Shown piece by piece: positions 1 through 7,939 of a DNA stretch of 64,000 bases. This DNA comes from Thioclava sp. JE_KL1 (GTDB taxonomy: Bacteria > Pseudomonadota > Alphaproteobacteria > Rhodobacterales > Rhodobacteraceae): positions 124,001 to 188,000 of the forward strand of contig NZ_WBJS01000002.1 of NCBI RefSeq assembly GCF_009296265.1, given 5' to 3'. A program made the translations under genes and the position numbers. The notes under the pieces are model-generated. The model searched no databases, had not been told where the DNA came from, and was given only the letters and a program-made list of their open reading frames with translations. Every line of letters starts with the position of its first letter. Within the stretch, counting starts at the first letter, position 1.

Positions 1-371
<371 letters not shown>

Positions 372-375
<4 letters not shown>

Positions 376-1268
376 AGCTGACCTTGCTGACATTCGCCTC
401 CGAGACGACCGGGCCGGATCGGGTCGTACCGCCGACCGGGTTCACCGCGCGGCTGACGCTGTTCACCGCCGCCGCAATGGCCTTCCTTGCGGTCTTTGCG
501 CTGGCGCTGTCGCTGGCGACCGGGCGGCTTGCCGATCGCTGGGCGGACAGCCTCGCGCGCTCGGCCACGATCCGCATCTCCGCCCCGCCCGAGCAGATGG
601 ATGCGCAGGTCGCCGCCGTGCAGGAAGTGCTGAAGACGACGCCGGGGGTCGCCTCGTCGCGGGTGATGGGCGATGACGAGATGAAGGGGCTGCTGAAGCC
701 GTGGTTCGGTCCCGATCTGCCGGTGGATGCGCTGCCGCTGCCGAAGCTGATCGCGGTGACCGAGACCGGCGCGGGCGTCGATGCCGAAGGGCTGCGGCTG
801 CGGCTGCAGGCCGAAGCGCCCGGCGCGATCTTCGACGACCATACCCGCTGGCGGCGTCCGCTGGTTGCGGCGGCGGAGCGGATTCGCACGCTGGGCCTGT
901 TGTCGCTGCTGCTGATCTTCGGCGCGATGGCGGGGATGATCACGCTGGCCGCGCAGGCTGCGTTGGCCGCGAACGGTCAGGTGATCGCGACGCTGCGGCT
1001 GGTGGGCGCGAAAGACGCCTTCATCGCGCGGGCCTTCGTGCGTCGCTTCACCACGCGCGGGCTGATCGGTGCGGTGGCGGGCACGGTGCTGGGGATGCTG
1101 GCGGTGGCGCTGCTGCCCTCGACCGAGGCGGCGGGCGGCTTCCTCACCGGCTTGGGCTTTTCCGGTGCCGCATGGCTCTGGCCATTGATCATTCCGCCGA
1201 TCGCCGCGATCGTGGCCTTTGCCGCCACGCGTTTCGCCGCGCTGCGTATGCTCAGGAGACTTCGCTGA
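372..1268 (+). CDS. ftsX: Cell division permease-like protein FtsX
   Basis: Membrane half of FtsEX, 298 residues, close to the family length. One hydrophobic segment lies near residues 28-50, followed by a periplasmic domain of about 120 residues that in the family contacts murein hydrolase activators. Three more hydrophobic segments follow from about residue 172 to 285, with a basic C-terminus ([11 protein letters not shown]). The GTG start overlaps the ftsE stop, and the stop overlaps the ATG of the next gene by one base, so the three genes are probably translationally coupled. It has no transport-type catalytic motif, as expected for FtsX. Confidence 0.9.
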
Positions 1269-2044
1269 TGTCCGACCCTTCGCGCCGCCCCGGAAAGGTC
1301 ACGCCGCTGACCCATGTGATGACCGGGATTTACTACGTTCACATCGCGCTCGCGACGGTGCTGATCGGGGCGTGGGGGCTTGTGTTTCAGGTGCTGCCCA
1401 AGGGGCGGGCCGGTGTGCATCGCACCGCCGGAATCTGGACGCAGCATCTGCTGGATATGGCGCGGGTCTATCTGGGGCTGCGCTATGAGCTGCGCGGCAC
1501 GCCGCCCGAGGGCGACTGCATCGTCGCGGCCAAGCATCAGAGCTTTTTCGACATTCTGATCCTCGCCAATCACCTGCCGCGCCGGGCTTTCGTGATGAAG
1601 AAGGCGCTGCTGAACGTGCCGGTGATGGGGTGGTTTGCGCATAAGGCGGGCTGCATTCCGATCGACCGCTCCAAGGGGTCGGAGGCGATGAAGGTGATGC
1701 TGGGCGCGGTCGAAGAGGCGCGCGCGACGCATGGGTTGGGGCAGCTGATCATCTATCCCGAGGGCACGCGCGTGCCGCCGGGCGAGAGGCGCCGTTACAA
1801 GCAGGGCGTGGGCGTGGTGGCGGAGGCCACGAAGCTGCCGGTGGTGCCCGCCGCGACCAATGCGGGCCTGTTCTGGAGCAAGCGCGGCTGGCCGATCCGG
1901 TCGGGCGTGGCGGTGACCGAGTTCCTGCCGGCGATCGAGGCGGCGGGCTCTGCGCCGCAGACGCTGGCGGCGGTCGAGGCGGTGGTCGAGCCGCGCTCGG
2001 ATGCGCTGATGCTGGAGGCCGGGTTCGAGCTGCCGAAGCCCTGA
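1268..2044 (+). CDS. 1-acyl-sn-glycerol-3-phosphate acyltransferase (PlsC family)
   Basis: Predicted to transfer an acyl chain to lysophosphatidate in phospholipid synthesis at the inner membrane. Of 258 residues, the first 40 or so are hydrophobic. The acyltransferase motif I is HQSFFD (His90 and Asp95), and motif III is EGTR at 165-168, followed by VPAATN. The start at 1268 was chosen because it overlaps the ftsX stop (TGATG) and begins where the family similarity begins; the frame stays open far upstream but only antisense to nothing useful. Co-transcription with ftsEX links membrane lipid supply to division. It could be a paralogue acting on another lysolipid. Confidence 0.88.
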   Translation: MSDPSRRPGKVTPLTHVMTGIYYVHIALATVLIGAWGLVFQVLPKGRAGVHRTAGIWTQHLLDMARVYLGLRYELRGTPPEGDCIVAAKHQSFFDILILANHLPRRAFVMKKALLNVPVMGWFAHKAGCIPIDRSKGSEAMKVMLGAVEEARATHGLGQLIIYPEGTRVPPGERRRYKQGVGVVAEATKLPVVPAATNAGLFWSKRGWPIRSGVAVTEFLPAIEAAGSAPQTLAAVEAVVEPRSDALMLEAGFELPKP

Positions 2045-2064
2045 GCGGGTGGCGGCGGAGGGAT

Positions 2065-2099
2065 CCTCCGGCGGGGATATTTTTGCCAAGGCGAAGGGG
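2065..2099 (+). repeat. Recurring intergenic element, copy 1
   Basis: Sequence CCTCCGGCGGGGATATTT, then TTGCCAAGGCGAAGGGG, 20 bases after the acyltransferase stop. The CCTC/GGGG arms can form a short hairpin with a CGGC loop, followed by AUAUUUUU, which could act as a weak terminator. Four relatives occur in this window (7898-7934, 15085-15146, 15263-15321 and 59720-59753). Confidence 0.6.
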
Positions 2100-2144
2100 T
2101 GCGGCTGCGCTGATGGATGCGGGCGCGGGAACACGTTGGCGTGA

Positions 2145-2477
2145 TCAGCTCTCTCGCAGATCGGCGTCGAGGATTGGGTCGATCAGGCCGGGGAAGCGCG
2201 CCTCAATGTCGTCCCGGCGCAAGGTGAGCAGGCGGCCACGACCGTTCGGGTTTGGCTCGTTCCGGATTACGCCGGATTCTCGCAAAACCTTGAGAATATG
2301 GGATTTCGTCGACTTCGGGACATCCGCCGTCACGGCGCTGCAGGCCGCCGCTTCGAGCGGTCCCTCGCGCAGGTTGCGGGCGATTTCGCGCCGCGCCGGG
2401 TCGCTGAGCGCGAAGAGCACTTGCGACAGTGACAGCGAGTCAGCGGGGGGATGAGGGAGTTCGGGGGGCGTGCTCAT
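2145..2477 (-). CDS. ArsR-type winged-helix transcriptional regulator
   Basis: Small DNA-binding regulator of 110 residues. FALSDPARREIARNL near residues 23-37 is the typical first helix of ArsR-family winged-helix proteins. It is followed by a recognition helix (KSTKSHILKVLRESGVI) and a wing containing NPNGRGRLLTLRR. No cysteine metal-binding motif is seen in the helix, so a metal sensor is unlikely. The ATG lies directly against a palindrome (2478-2497). The gene diverges from an MFS transporter start 83 bases away, with two palindromes between, so it most likely represses both genes. The frame continues upstream, but those codons would cover the operators. Confidence 0.82.
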   Translation of the reverse strand: MSTPPELPHPPADSLSLSQVLFALSDPARREIARNLREGPLEAAACSAVTADVPKSTKSHILKVLRESGVIRNEPNPNGRGRLLTLRRDDIEARFPGLIDPILDADLRES

Positions 2478-2497
2478 GGTTCGATAATACTTGAACC
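2478..2497. promoter_or_regulatory. Operator-like palindrome 1 (regulator/MFS intergenic region)
   Basis: Arms GGTTCGA and TTGAACC (6 of 7 bases complementary) are separated by six bases. It touches the start codon of the ArsR-type gene. Its sequence is closely related to the palindrome at 2521-2540, 43 bases away centre to centre, as expected for two sites of one dimeric repressor. Confidence 0.65.
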
Positions 2498-2520
2498 ATG
2501 CGTCCTGTCGAGTATGTGGA

Positions 2521-2540
2521 GGTTCGACAATTTTCGAACC
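2521..2540. promoter_or_regulatory. Operator-like palindrome 2 (regulator/MFS intergenic region)
   Basis: Perfect 7-base arms GGTTCGA and TCGAACC are separated by six bases. It lies 20 bases upstream of the MFS start codon and just before its ribosome site AGGAGA, so repressor binding here would block the transporter transcript. Confidence 0.7.
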
Positions 2541-2560
2541 AATCGCATCAGGAGACAGCG

Positions 2561-3781
2561 ATGACCGACGAGACAGATCCCGGCCCGAACGGCGCCTCTC
2601 CAAGTCTGCCGACGCGGAGCCGCGCAGGCTTCGTACTTGCGATCATGGGGCTCGTGCTGATGCTGGCCGGGGCCAGTGCGCCGTCGCCTTTCTACCCGGT
2701 CCTGCAGGCGCGGATCGGCTTTTCCTCGGCGATGATGACGGGGATCTTCGCGATCTATGCCGGGGCGCTTCTGATAACCTTGCTGGTCTTCGGGCGGCTC
2801 TCCGATCATCTCGGACGGCGGCCCGTCCTGTCGGTGGGCTTCGTGCTGTTGGCGCTTGGAATGCTCGAGTTCCTCTGGGCGGATACGGCGATGGCGCTGC
2901 TGCTGGCGCGGGTGCTGCAGGGGCTGGCGAGCGGCTTGCTGATTTCGACGCTGAGTGCGAGTTCGACCGATCATGAGCCGTCTGCGCGGCCCGGTCTCGC
3001 GGCAGTCTGGAACGCGGTCGCGCCCTTGGCGGGGCTTGCGGTCGGGGCGCTCGCGGGGGGCGCGTTGTTGGCCTATGCGCCTGCGCCGCGTCTGGTGACC
3101 TTCCTCGGGCTCGCGCTGATCTATGGCCTGCTGGCCCTGCTGGTCTGGCTGCCGCCGGAAACCGCGCTGCGCCATGGCGGGACGCTGGCCTCGCTGCGCC
3201 CGCAGGTCTCGGTGCCGCCCCATATTCGTGCGGCCTTCCGGCGCGGTGCGCCCGCGGTGCTGGCGGGGTGGGGAACCGGCTCGCTATTCCTGTCGCTGGG
3301 GGCGCCAATAGTGGCGCAGGTGTTCGAGGTTCACACCGCGCTGGCGCAGGGCGCGATCGTGGCGCTGCTATCGGGGACCGGAGCGGCCTCGTGCTATGCG
3401 ACGCGCAATCTGGCGCCGCGCCGGATTGCGCTTCTGGGGACGGACGGGCTGGTGCTGGGCACGGTGCTGTCGCTGGCGGCGCTCACGACGGGGAGTTTCG
3501 CGCTCTATCTCGCGAGCGTTTTTATCGCGGGGATCGGCTTTGGTACCTGTTTCGCGGGGGTGTTGCGTTCGCTCGCACCGCTGGCCGCACCGGATGAGCG
3601 TGGCGGGCTGTTCGCGGCACTGTTCACGCTGGCTTACTCGGCCTTCGGGGTGCCCGCGGTGCTGGCAGGGCTGGCGGTGCCGGAACTGGGGCTGCGGCTG
3701 ACGACCGAGATCTACGGCGCGGTCATCATCGCGCTTGCACTTGGGGCGGGGTTGATGCGCAGGCAGGCGGAACCGGCGTGA
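2561..3781 (+). CDS. MFS transporter, probable drug or metabolite exporter
   Basis: Protein of 406 residues with about twelve hydrophobic segments. The loop between helices 2 and 3 carries the MFS motif A (GRLSDHLGRRPVL, about residues 79-91). The N-terminal 20 residues are polar and cytoplasmic. The start at 2561 is preceded by AGGAGA at the right distance; upstream in-frame codons run through the operators and were rejected. Divergence from an ArsR-type gene with shared operators suggests substrate-induced efflux. The substrate cannot be read from the sequence. Confidence 0.85.
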   Translation: MTDETDPGPNGASPSLPTRSRAGFVLAIMGLVLMLAGASAPSPFYPVLQARIGFSSAMMTGIFAIYAGALLITLLVFGRLSDHLGRRPVLSVGFVLLALGMLEFLWADTAMALLLARVLQGLASGLLISTLSASSTDHEPSARPGLAAVWNAVAPLAGLAVGALAGGALLAYAPAPRLVTFLGLALIYGLLALLVWLPPETALRHGGTLASLRPQVSVPPHIRAAFRRGAPAVLAGWGTGSLFLSLGAPIVAQVFEVHTALAQGAIVALLSGTGAASCYATRNLAPRRIALLGTDGLVLGTVLSLAALTTGSFALYLASVFIAGIGFGTCFAGVLRSLAPLAAPDERGGLFAALFTLAYSAFGVPAVLAGLAVPELGLRLTTEIYGAVIIALALGAGLMRRQAEPA

Positions 3782-3812
3782 GGCCGGTTCACGATGCGCG
3801 GGGGCTTCGAGT

Positions 3813-4772
3813 TTAGGCCGAAAGCCCCTTCGTGCCCATGTCGAGAAACTTCTTGCGGCGTGCCTTGATCAGATCGGCGGGCTTCTTGCCCTCCAGCTCT
3901 GCCAGCATCAGCGAGATTTCCGAGCCGACCGAGGCGATGGTCGCCGTGGCGTCGCGCTGTGCGCCGCCCATCGGTTCGGAGATGATGCGGTCGATCACGC
4001 CGAGCTTCTTGAGATCCTGCGCGGTCAGGCGCAGCGCCTCGGCGGCTTCGCGCATCTTCTCGGAATCCTTCCACAGGATCGAGGCGCAGCCTTCGGGCGA
4101 GATCACCGAATAGACGGAATGTTCCAGCATCGCGACGCGGTCGCCGGTGGCGAAGGCCACGGCGCCGCCGGAGCCGCCTTCGCCGATGATGACCGAGATC
4201 AGCGGCACGCCGATCTGCAGGCATTTCTCGGTCGAGCGGGCAATGGCCTCGGACTGGCCGCGCTCTTCCGCGCCCTTGCCGGGATAGGCGCCGGGGGTGT
4301 CGATCAGGGCGACGACCGGCAGGCCGAAGCGGGCGGCCATGTCCATCAGGCGGATCGCCTTGCGGTAGCCCTCGGGGCGGGCCATGCCGAAGTTGCGCTC
4401 GATGCGGCTTGCGGTGTCGTTGCCCTTCTCGTGGCCGATCACCATCACCGGCTTGTCGCCGAGCCGGGCGAGGCCGCCCATCACCGCGTGATCGTCGGCG
4501 AAGTTGCGATCGCCTGCGAGCGGCGTGTACTCGGTGAAGAGCTGGTCGATATAGTCCTTGCAATGCGGACGGTCGGGATGGCGCGCGACCTGACATTTGC
4601 GCCAGGGCGACAGGTCTTTGTAGAGGTCGCGCAGCATCGCCTCGGCCTTCTTGTCGAGGGCTGACGCTTCCTTGTCGACATCCATCTCTTCGTTTTGCCG
4701 GGCCAGCGCGCGCAGCTCTTCGGCTTTGCCTTCGATCTCTGCCAGCGGCTTTTCGAATTCGAGATAGGTCAT
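3813..4772 (-). CDS. accA: Acetyl-CoA carboxylase carboxyltransferase subunit alpha
   Basis: Transfers the carboxyl group from carboxybiotin to acetyl-CoA with AccD, giving malonyl-CoA for fatty acid synthesis. At 319 residues it has the usual length. It opens with a coiled N-terminal helix ([17 protein letters not shown]), followed by the crotonase-fold carboxyltransferase core with [27 protein letters not shown] and [12 protein letters not shown]. The end, [10 protein letters not shown] then a basic tail, is typical. It stands alone, with accB, accC and accD not in the window. It runs towards the MFS gene, and no clear terminator is seen in the 31 bases between. Confidence 0.97.
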   Translation of the reverse strand: MTYLEFEKPLAEIEGKAEELRALARQNEEMDVDKEASALDKKAEAMLRDLYKDLSPWRKCQVARHPDRPHCKDYIDQLFTEYTPLAGDRNFADDHAVMGGLARLGDKPVMVIGHEKGNDTASRIERNFGMARPEGYRKAIRLMDMAARFGLPVVALIDTPGAYPGKGAEERGQSEAIARSTEKCLQIGVPLISVIIGEGGSGGAVAFATGDRVAMLEHSVYSVISPEGCASILWKDSEKMREAAEALRLTAQDLKKLGVIDRIISEPMGGAQRDATATIASVGSEISLMLAELEGKKPADLIKARRKKFLDMGTKGLSA

Positions 4773-4956
4773 GGATCACTCCGCATCCGGAAACTCGCGC
4801 CCTTAATGTCTTCAACGCTCGGGAATTGCAACTGGGTGGCGCATGGCGGGCGCGTCCGCGATTGCGGGAGCGGCGGCGCCTTGCCTCATAGGCGCGGCGG
4901 ATGGGAGGTGATAGAGTGGCTGAGGAAGCGCGCGCTTTAACCGGAAGAGGGTTAAT

Positions 4957-5424
4957 TTGGCGTATGAAGTCGAGATCAAAGAGATGCCAGCGGTGCGGCT
5001 TGCCGGGCTGGCACATAAAGGGCCTTACCCGTCGGTCGGCCCGGTCTTTCAGAAACTTGTTTCGCTGATCCCGGAGCCGTCTTGGGCGGAAGTCGAGCAT
5101 GCGGCGATGATCGGCCATGACAATCCGCGCAAAGTGCCGGCGGAGGAGTTGCGCTCGCATGCCTGTTTCGCGGTGGGCGAGGGGTTCGTGATCTTCCCGC
5201 CGCTTGCGGAGATTCGCTATCCGGCCGGGAAATATGCGGTGGTGACGTTGAAGGGGCCCTATGAGCAACTGCCCGAAGCGTATCGCTGGCTGGACGAGGA
5301 CTGGTTCCCGGCGTCGGGCATGGAGCATCGCGATCTCGTGGCCTACGAGGTCTATCTCAACGATCCGATGAACACGAAGCCGGAAGATTTGCTGACGGAG
5401 ATTCGCTTGCCGCTGCAGGGCTGA
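4957..5424 (+). CDS. GyrI-like small-molecule-binding domain protein
   Basis: Stand-alone GyrI/AraC effector-binding (SOUL-like) domain of 155 residues. Features visible are the opening VEIKEMPAVRLAGLAHKGPY, the central PAGKYAVVTLKGPYEQLPEAYRWL and the closing AYEVYLND, a series typical of this fold. Members bind hydrophobic small molecules or gyrase. There is no DNA-binding domain, so it is not an AraC regulator. The start is TTG, supported by GGAAGAGG six bases upstream and by similarity starting at residue 2. It diverges from accA. Confidence 0.8.
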   Translation: MAYEVEIKEMPAVRLAGLAHKGPYPSVGPVFQKLVSLIPEPSWAEVEHAAMIGHDNPRKVPAEELRSHACFAVGEGFVIFPPLAEIRYPAGKYAVVTLKGPYEQLPEAYRWLDEDWFPASGMEHRDLVAYEVYLNDPMNTKPEDLLTEIRLPLQG

Positions 5425-5516
5425 GGCGCTGCAATTTGCGGAACTGTCATCGGGCCGTCGCACAGCGCGGCTAGATGGCGTTTGCGTGGGATTCCCCGGC
5501 GCTAGAAAAACGGAAA

Positions 5517-5539
5517 CGCCCCGGCCGTAAGCCAGGGCG
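5517..5539. terminator. Bidirectional terminator hairpin between the GyrI-like gene and mcl1
   Basis: Arms CGCCCCGGC and GCCAGGGCG pair with one mismatch around the loop CGTAA. The plus-strand side is followed by CTCCTTTTCCC; the minus-strand side is followed by TTTCCGTTTTT. It sits between converging genes and can serve both. Confidence 0.65.
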
Positions 5540-5622
5540 CTCCTTTTCCCTCATGCGGCCGGGCCTCCCCTCCCAACCGCTCCGGGATTCGATAACTATA
5601 TCGCGATTCGTTCGCGCGCGGC

Positions 5623-6579
5623 TTAATCTTTAATCATTTCGGCTTGTCTTACAATCACTTCGGCTTGTTTGATTGACGCAATGTCGACGAGACGGCCTTT
5701 GTAGACGGTCGCACCTTCGCCGCGTGCCTTGGCCTCTTCCATCGCCGCAAGAATTTCACGGGCCTCGGTCACGGCCTCATCAGAGGGCGTAAAGACCTCA
5801 TTTGCAAGAGAAATTTGCTTGGGGTGGATGGCCCACTTGCCCACCATGCCAAGCGTCGCCGAGCGCAGCGCCTGCGCGCGGAAGCCATCATCGTCGGAGA
5901 AATCGCCGAACGGGCCATCGACCGGCAAAATGCCGTGAGTGCGGCAGGCGGCGACGATCGCGGCCTGCGCCCAGTGCCACGGGTCGGACCAATGCTTCTC
6001 GCCGTTGCGCAGCATGTAGTAGTTTTCCTGCGTCCCGCCGATGCCGGTGGTCTGCATGCCCATCGAGGCGGCGAAGTCGGCGGCACCGAGGCTCATCGCC
6101 TGCAGACGCGGAGAAGATGCTGCGATTTCCTCGACATGCGCGAGACCGGCGGCGCTTTCGATGATGACTTCGAGCGAGATTTTCTTGCTGCGACCCTTCG
6201 CGGTTTCGATTGCGGTGACCAGCGCGTCGACCGCATAGACATCCGCCGCGCAGCCGACTTTCGGGATCATGATCTGGTCGATGCGCTCGGAGCCTTCTTC
6301 GAGCAGTTCGACCACGTCGCGATACCAATAGGGCGTGTCGAGGCCGTTGATGCGGACCGAGAGGTATTTATTGCCCCAGTCGATCTCGTGGCTGGCCTGA
6401 ATGATGTTGCGCCGCGCCTGCGCCTTATCGTTGGGCGCGACCGAATCTTCGAGGTCGAGATTGATCACATCGGCGGCGGAGGCGGCCATTTTCGGGAAGA
6501 GCTTGGTGTTCGAGCCGGGGCCGAAAAGCTGGCAGCGGTTCGGACGGGCAGGGGGCGTGGGTTGAACGCGGAAGCTCAT
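5623..6579 (-). CDS. mcl1: L-malyl-CoA/beta-methylmalyl-CoA lyase
   Basis: Cleaves malyl-CoA to glyoxylate plus acetyl-CoA and beta-methylmalyl-CoA to glyoxylate plus propionyl-CoA, steps of the ethylmalonyl-CoA pathway and glyoxylate assimilation. At 318 residues it matches the length and text of the Rhodobacter enzyme as I remember it. Key parts are the opening RVQPTPPARPNRCQLFGPGS, the metal-site segments NLDLEDSV and EVIIESAAG, then SLGAADFAASMG and GKWAIHPKQ near the end. Most closely related citrate lyase beta subunits are shorter and lack these. It diverges from dgcN over a 283-base control region. Confidence 0.95.
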   Translation of the reverse strand: MSFRVQPTPPARPNRCQLFGPGSNTKLFPKMAASAADVINLDLEDSVAPNDKAQARRNIIQASHEIDWGNKYLSVRINGLDTPYWYRDVVELLEEGSERIDQIMIPKVGCAADVYAVDALVTAIETAKGRSKKISLEVIIESAAGLAHVEEIAASSPRLQAMSLGAADFAASMGMQTTGIGGTQENYYMLRNGEKHWSDPWHWAQAAIVAACRTHGILPVDGPFGDFSDDDGFRAQALRSATLGMVGKWAIHPKQISLANEVFTPSDEAVTEAREILAAMEEAKARGEGATVYKGRLVDIASIKQAEVIVRQAEMIKD

Positions 6580-6643
6580 GTAGCGGCCTTTCGCAAGGAA
6601 GTTACGTTTTGGGTTGCGGATTGGGTATATTGTTGCGCGGCCC

Positions 6644-6770
6644 CTTGCAAGGCGATTTTGCAGGCGCAGAATCAGGGCCGCGCTGCAGCATTGCAGGCAT
6701 CCGAAAATCCGAGCGATGCACGAAATTGCGGCGAGTTGGCGCTTTTGCCGAAGGATCTTCCGTTTTGCCG
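6644..6770. promoter_or_regulatory. Candidate control region shared by mcl1 and dgcN
   Basis: Within the divergent intergenic region there is CTTGCAAG (6644-6651) followed five bases later by TTTGCAGG. Farther along, TTTTGCCG occurs twice at 6743-6750 and 6763-6770, exactly 20 bases apart, with the small inverted repeat GAAG-GAT-CTTC between. Such spaced half-sites suggest regulator binding on one DNA face. Assignment to mcl1, dgcN or both is not possible by eye. Confidence 0.35.
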
Positions 6771-6862
6771 GAAATGTTGCACGGAAATCCCCAAGAAATT
6801 TTTGCGCCGCGCCCTAATATCATCAACAAACAAGACAAAACACAGACCACAGGGAGACCCGC

Positions 6863-7870
6863 ATGTCGCTGATCGACACCCCTTATCTATTGTTTCTGGG
6901 CGATGCCCCCGATCCCTTGTCCGCGAAGGTCGCGCAGGGGATCAAAGACTGGCGGCCCGAATATGCCGTCGGCCAGTACCGGATGGAGGGATGCCAGGCC
7001 GACATGGGCATCCCGGATCTCGATATCAAAGAGGCCGTTGCGAAGGGCTGCAAGACGCTGGTGATCGGCGTCGCAAACCGTGGCGGCCTGATCTCGCAGG
7101 GCTGGAAGAAGGTGCTGATCGAAGCGCTGGAAGAAGGTCTCGACCTCGCCTCCGGCCTGCACAACCTGCTGCGCGACGAGCCCGATCTGGTCGCGGTCGC
7201 AAAGGCCTGCGGGCGTCAGTTGCATGACGTGCGCATCCCGGCGGTGAAATATCCGATCGCCAATGGCGAGAAGCGCACCGGCAAGCGCTGCCTTGCCGTG
7301 GGCACCGATTGCTCGGCGGGCAAGATGTATACCGCGCTTTGCATGGAGCGCGAGATGCGCGAGCGCGGCATAAAGGCCAGCTTCCGGGCGACGGGCCAGA
7401 CGGGCATCCTGATCACTGGCGACGGCGTGCCGCTCGATGCGGTGATCGCGGATTTCATGGCGGGCTCGATCGAATACCTCACGCCCGATAACGATCCCGA
7501 CCATTGGGACCTGATCGAGGGGCAGGGCAGCCTGTTCCACGTCTCCTATTCGGGCGTGACGATGGCGCTGATCCATGGCGGTCAGCCCGATGCGCTGATC
7601 CTCGCGCATGAGCCGACGCGCACCCACATGCGCGGGCTGCCCAGCTACAAGCTGCCCTCGCTGCAGGAGCTGAGCGACATGGCGCTGGCGCTGGCGAAGG
7701 TCGCCAATCCCGCCTGTCAGGTGGTCGGCATCTCGGTCAACACTCAGAAGATGGGTGAGGACGAGGCGAAGGCCTATCTGGCGAAGGTCGAGGAAGAAAT
7801 GGGCTTGCCCACGACCGATCCGTTCCGCTTCGGCGCGGGCAAGCTGGTGGACGCGCTCGCCGCGATCTGA
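6863..7870 (+). CDS. dgcN: D-glutamate N-acetyltransferase-like protein DgcN (DUF1611)
   Basis: Member of the DUF1611 family, 335 residues. Published work on marine Proteobacteria assigns such proteins, next to an enolase-superfamily partner DgcA, to acetylation of D-glutamate in D-glutamate catabolism. The sequence shows an N-terminal domain with ANRGG near residue 72 and a C-terminal P-loop domain with GTDCSAGKMYT at 147-157. SFRATGQTGILI and EGQGSLFHVSYSGV follow. The ATG is preceded by AGGGAGA. dgcA and an aminotransferase follow on the same strand, supporting the assignment. The P-loop suggests nucleotide or CoA binding; which one is not visible. Confidence 0.85.
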   Translation: MSLIDTPYLLFLGDAPDPLSAKVAQGIKDWRPEYAVGQYRMEGCQADMGIPDLDIKEAVAKGCKTLVIGVANRGGLISQGWKKVLIEALEEGLDLASGLHNLLRDEPDLVAVAKACGRQLHDVRIPAVKYPIANGEKRTGKRCLAVGTDCSAGKMYTALCMEREMRERGIKASFRATGQTGILITGDGVPLDAVIADFMAGSIEYLTPDNDPDHWDLIEGQGSLFHVSYSGVTMALIHGGQPDALILAHEPTRTHMRGLPSYKLPSLQELSDMALALAKVANPACQVVGISVNTQKMGEDEAKAYLAKVEEEMGLPTTDPFRFGAGKLVDALAAI

Positions 7871-7897
7871 TTGTCTCGCTTGTGACCCCTGCCGGAT

Positions 7898-7934
7898 GCC
7901 TCCGGCGGGGATATTTGCACCAAGTCGAAGGGGG
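7898..7934 (+). repeat. Recurring intergenic element, copy 2, inside the dgc operon
   Basis: GCCTCCGGCGGGGATATTT followed by GCACCAAGTCGAAGGGG, nearly the same as copy 1. It fills the 69-base gap between dgcN and dgcA. Its GAAGGGG end is placed to be the ribosome binding site of dgcA five bases downstream. Confidence 0.6.
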
Positions 7935-7939
7935 CGCGG

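Noticed and set aside
3712-5463. Long minus-strand open frame across accA and the GyrI-like gene
   Set aside because: It overlaps accA in another frame and shows Arg/Pro/His-rich text typical of GC-rich shadow frames.
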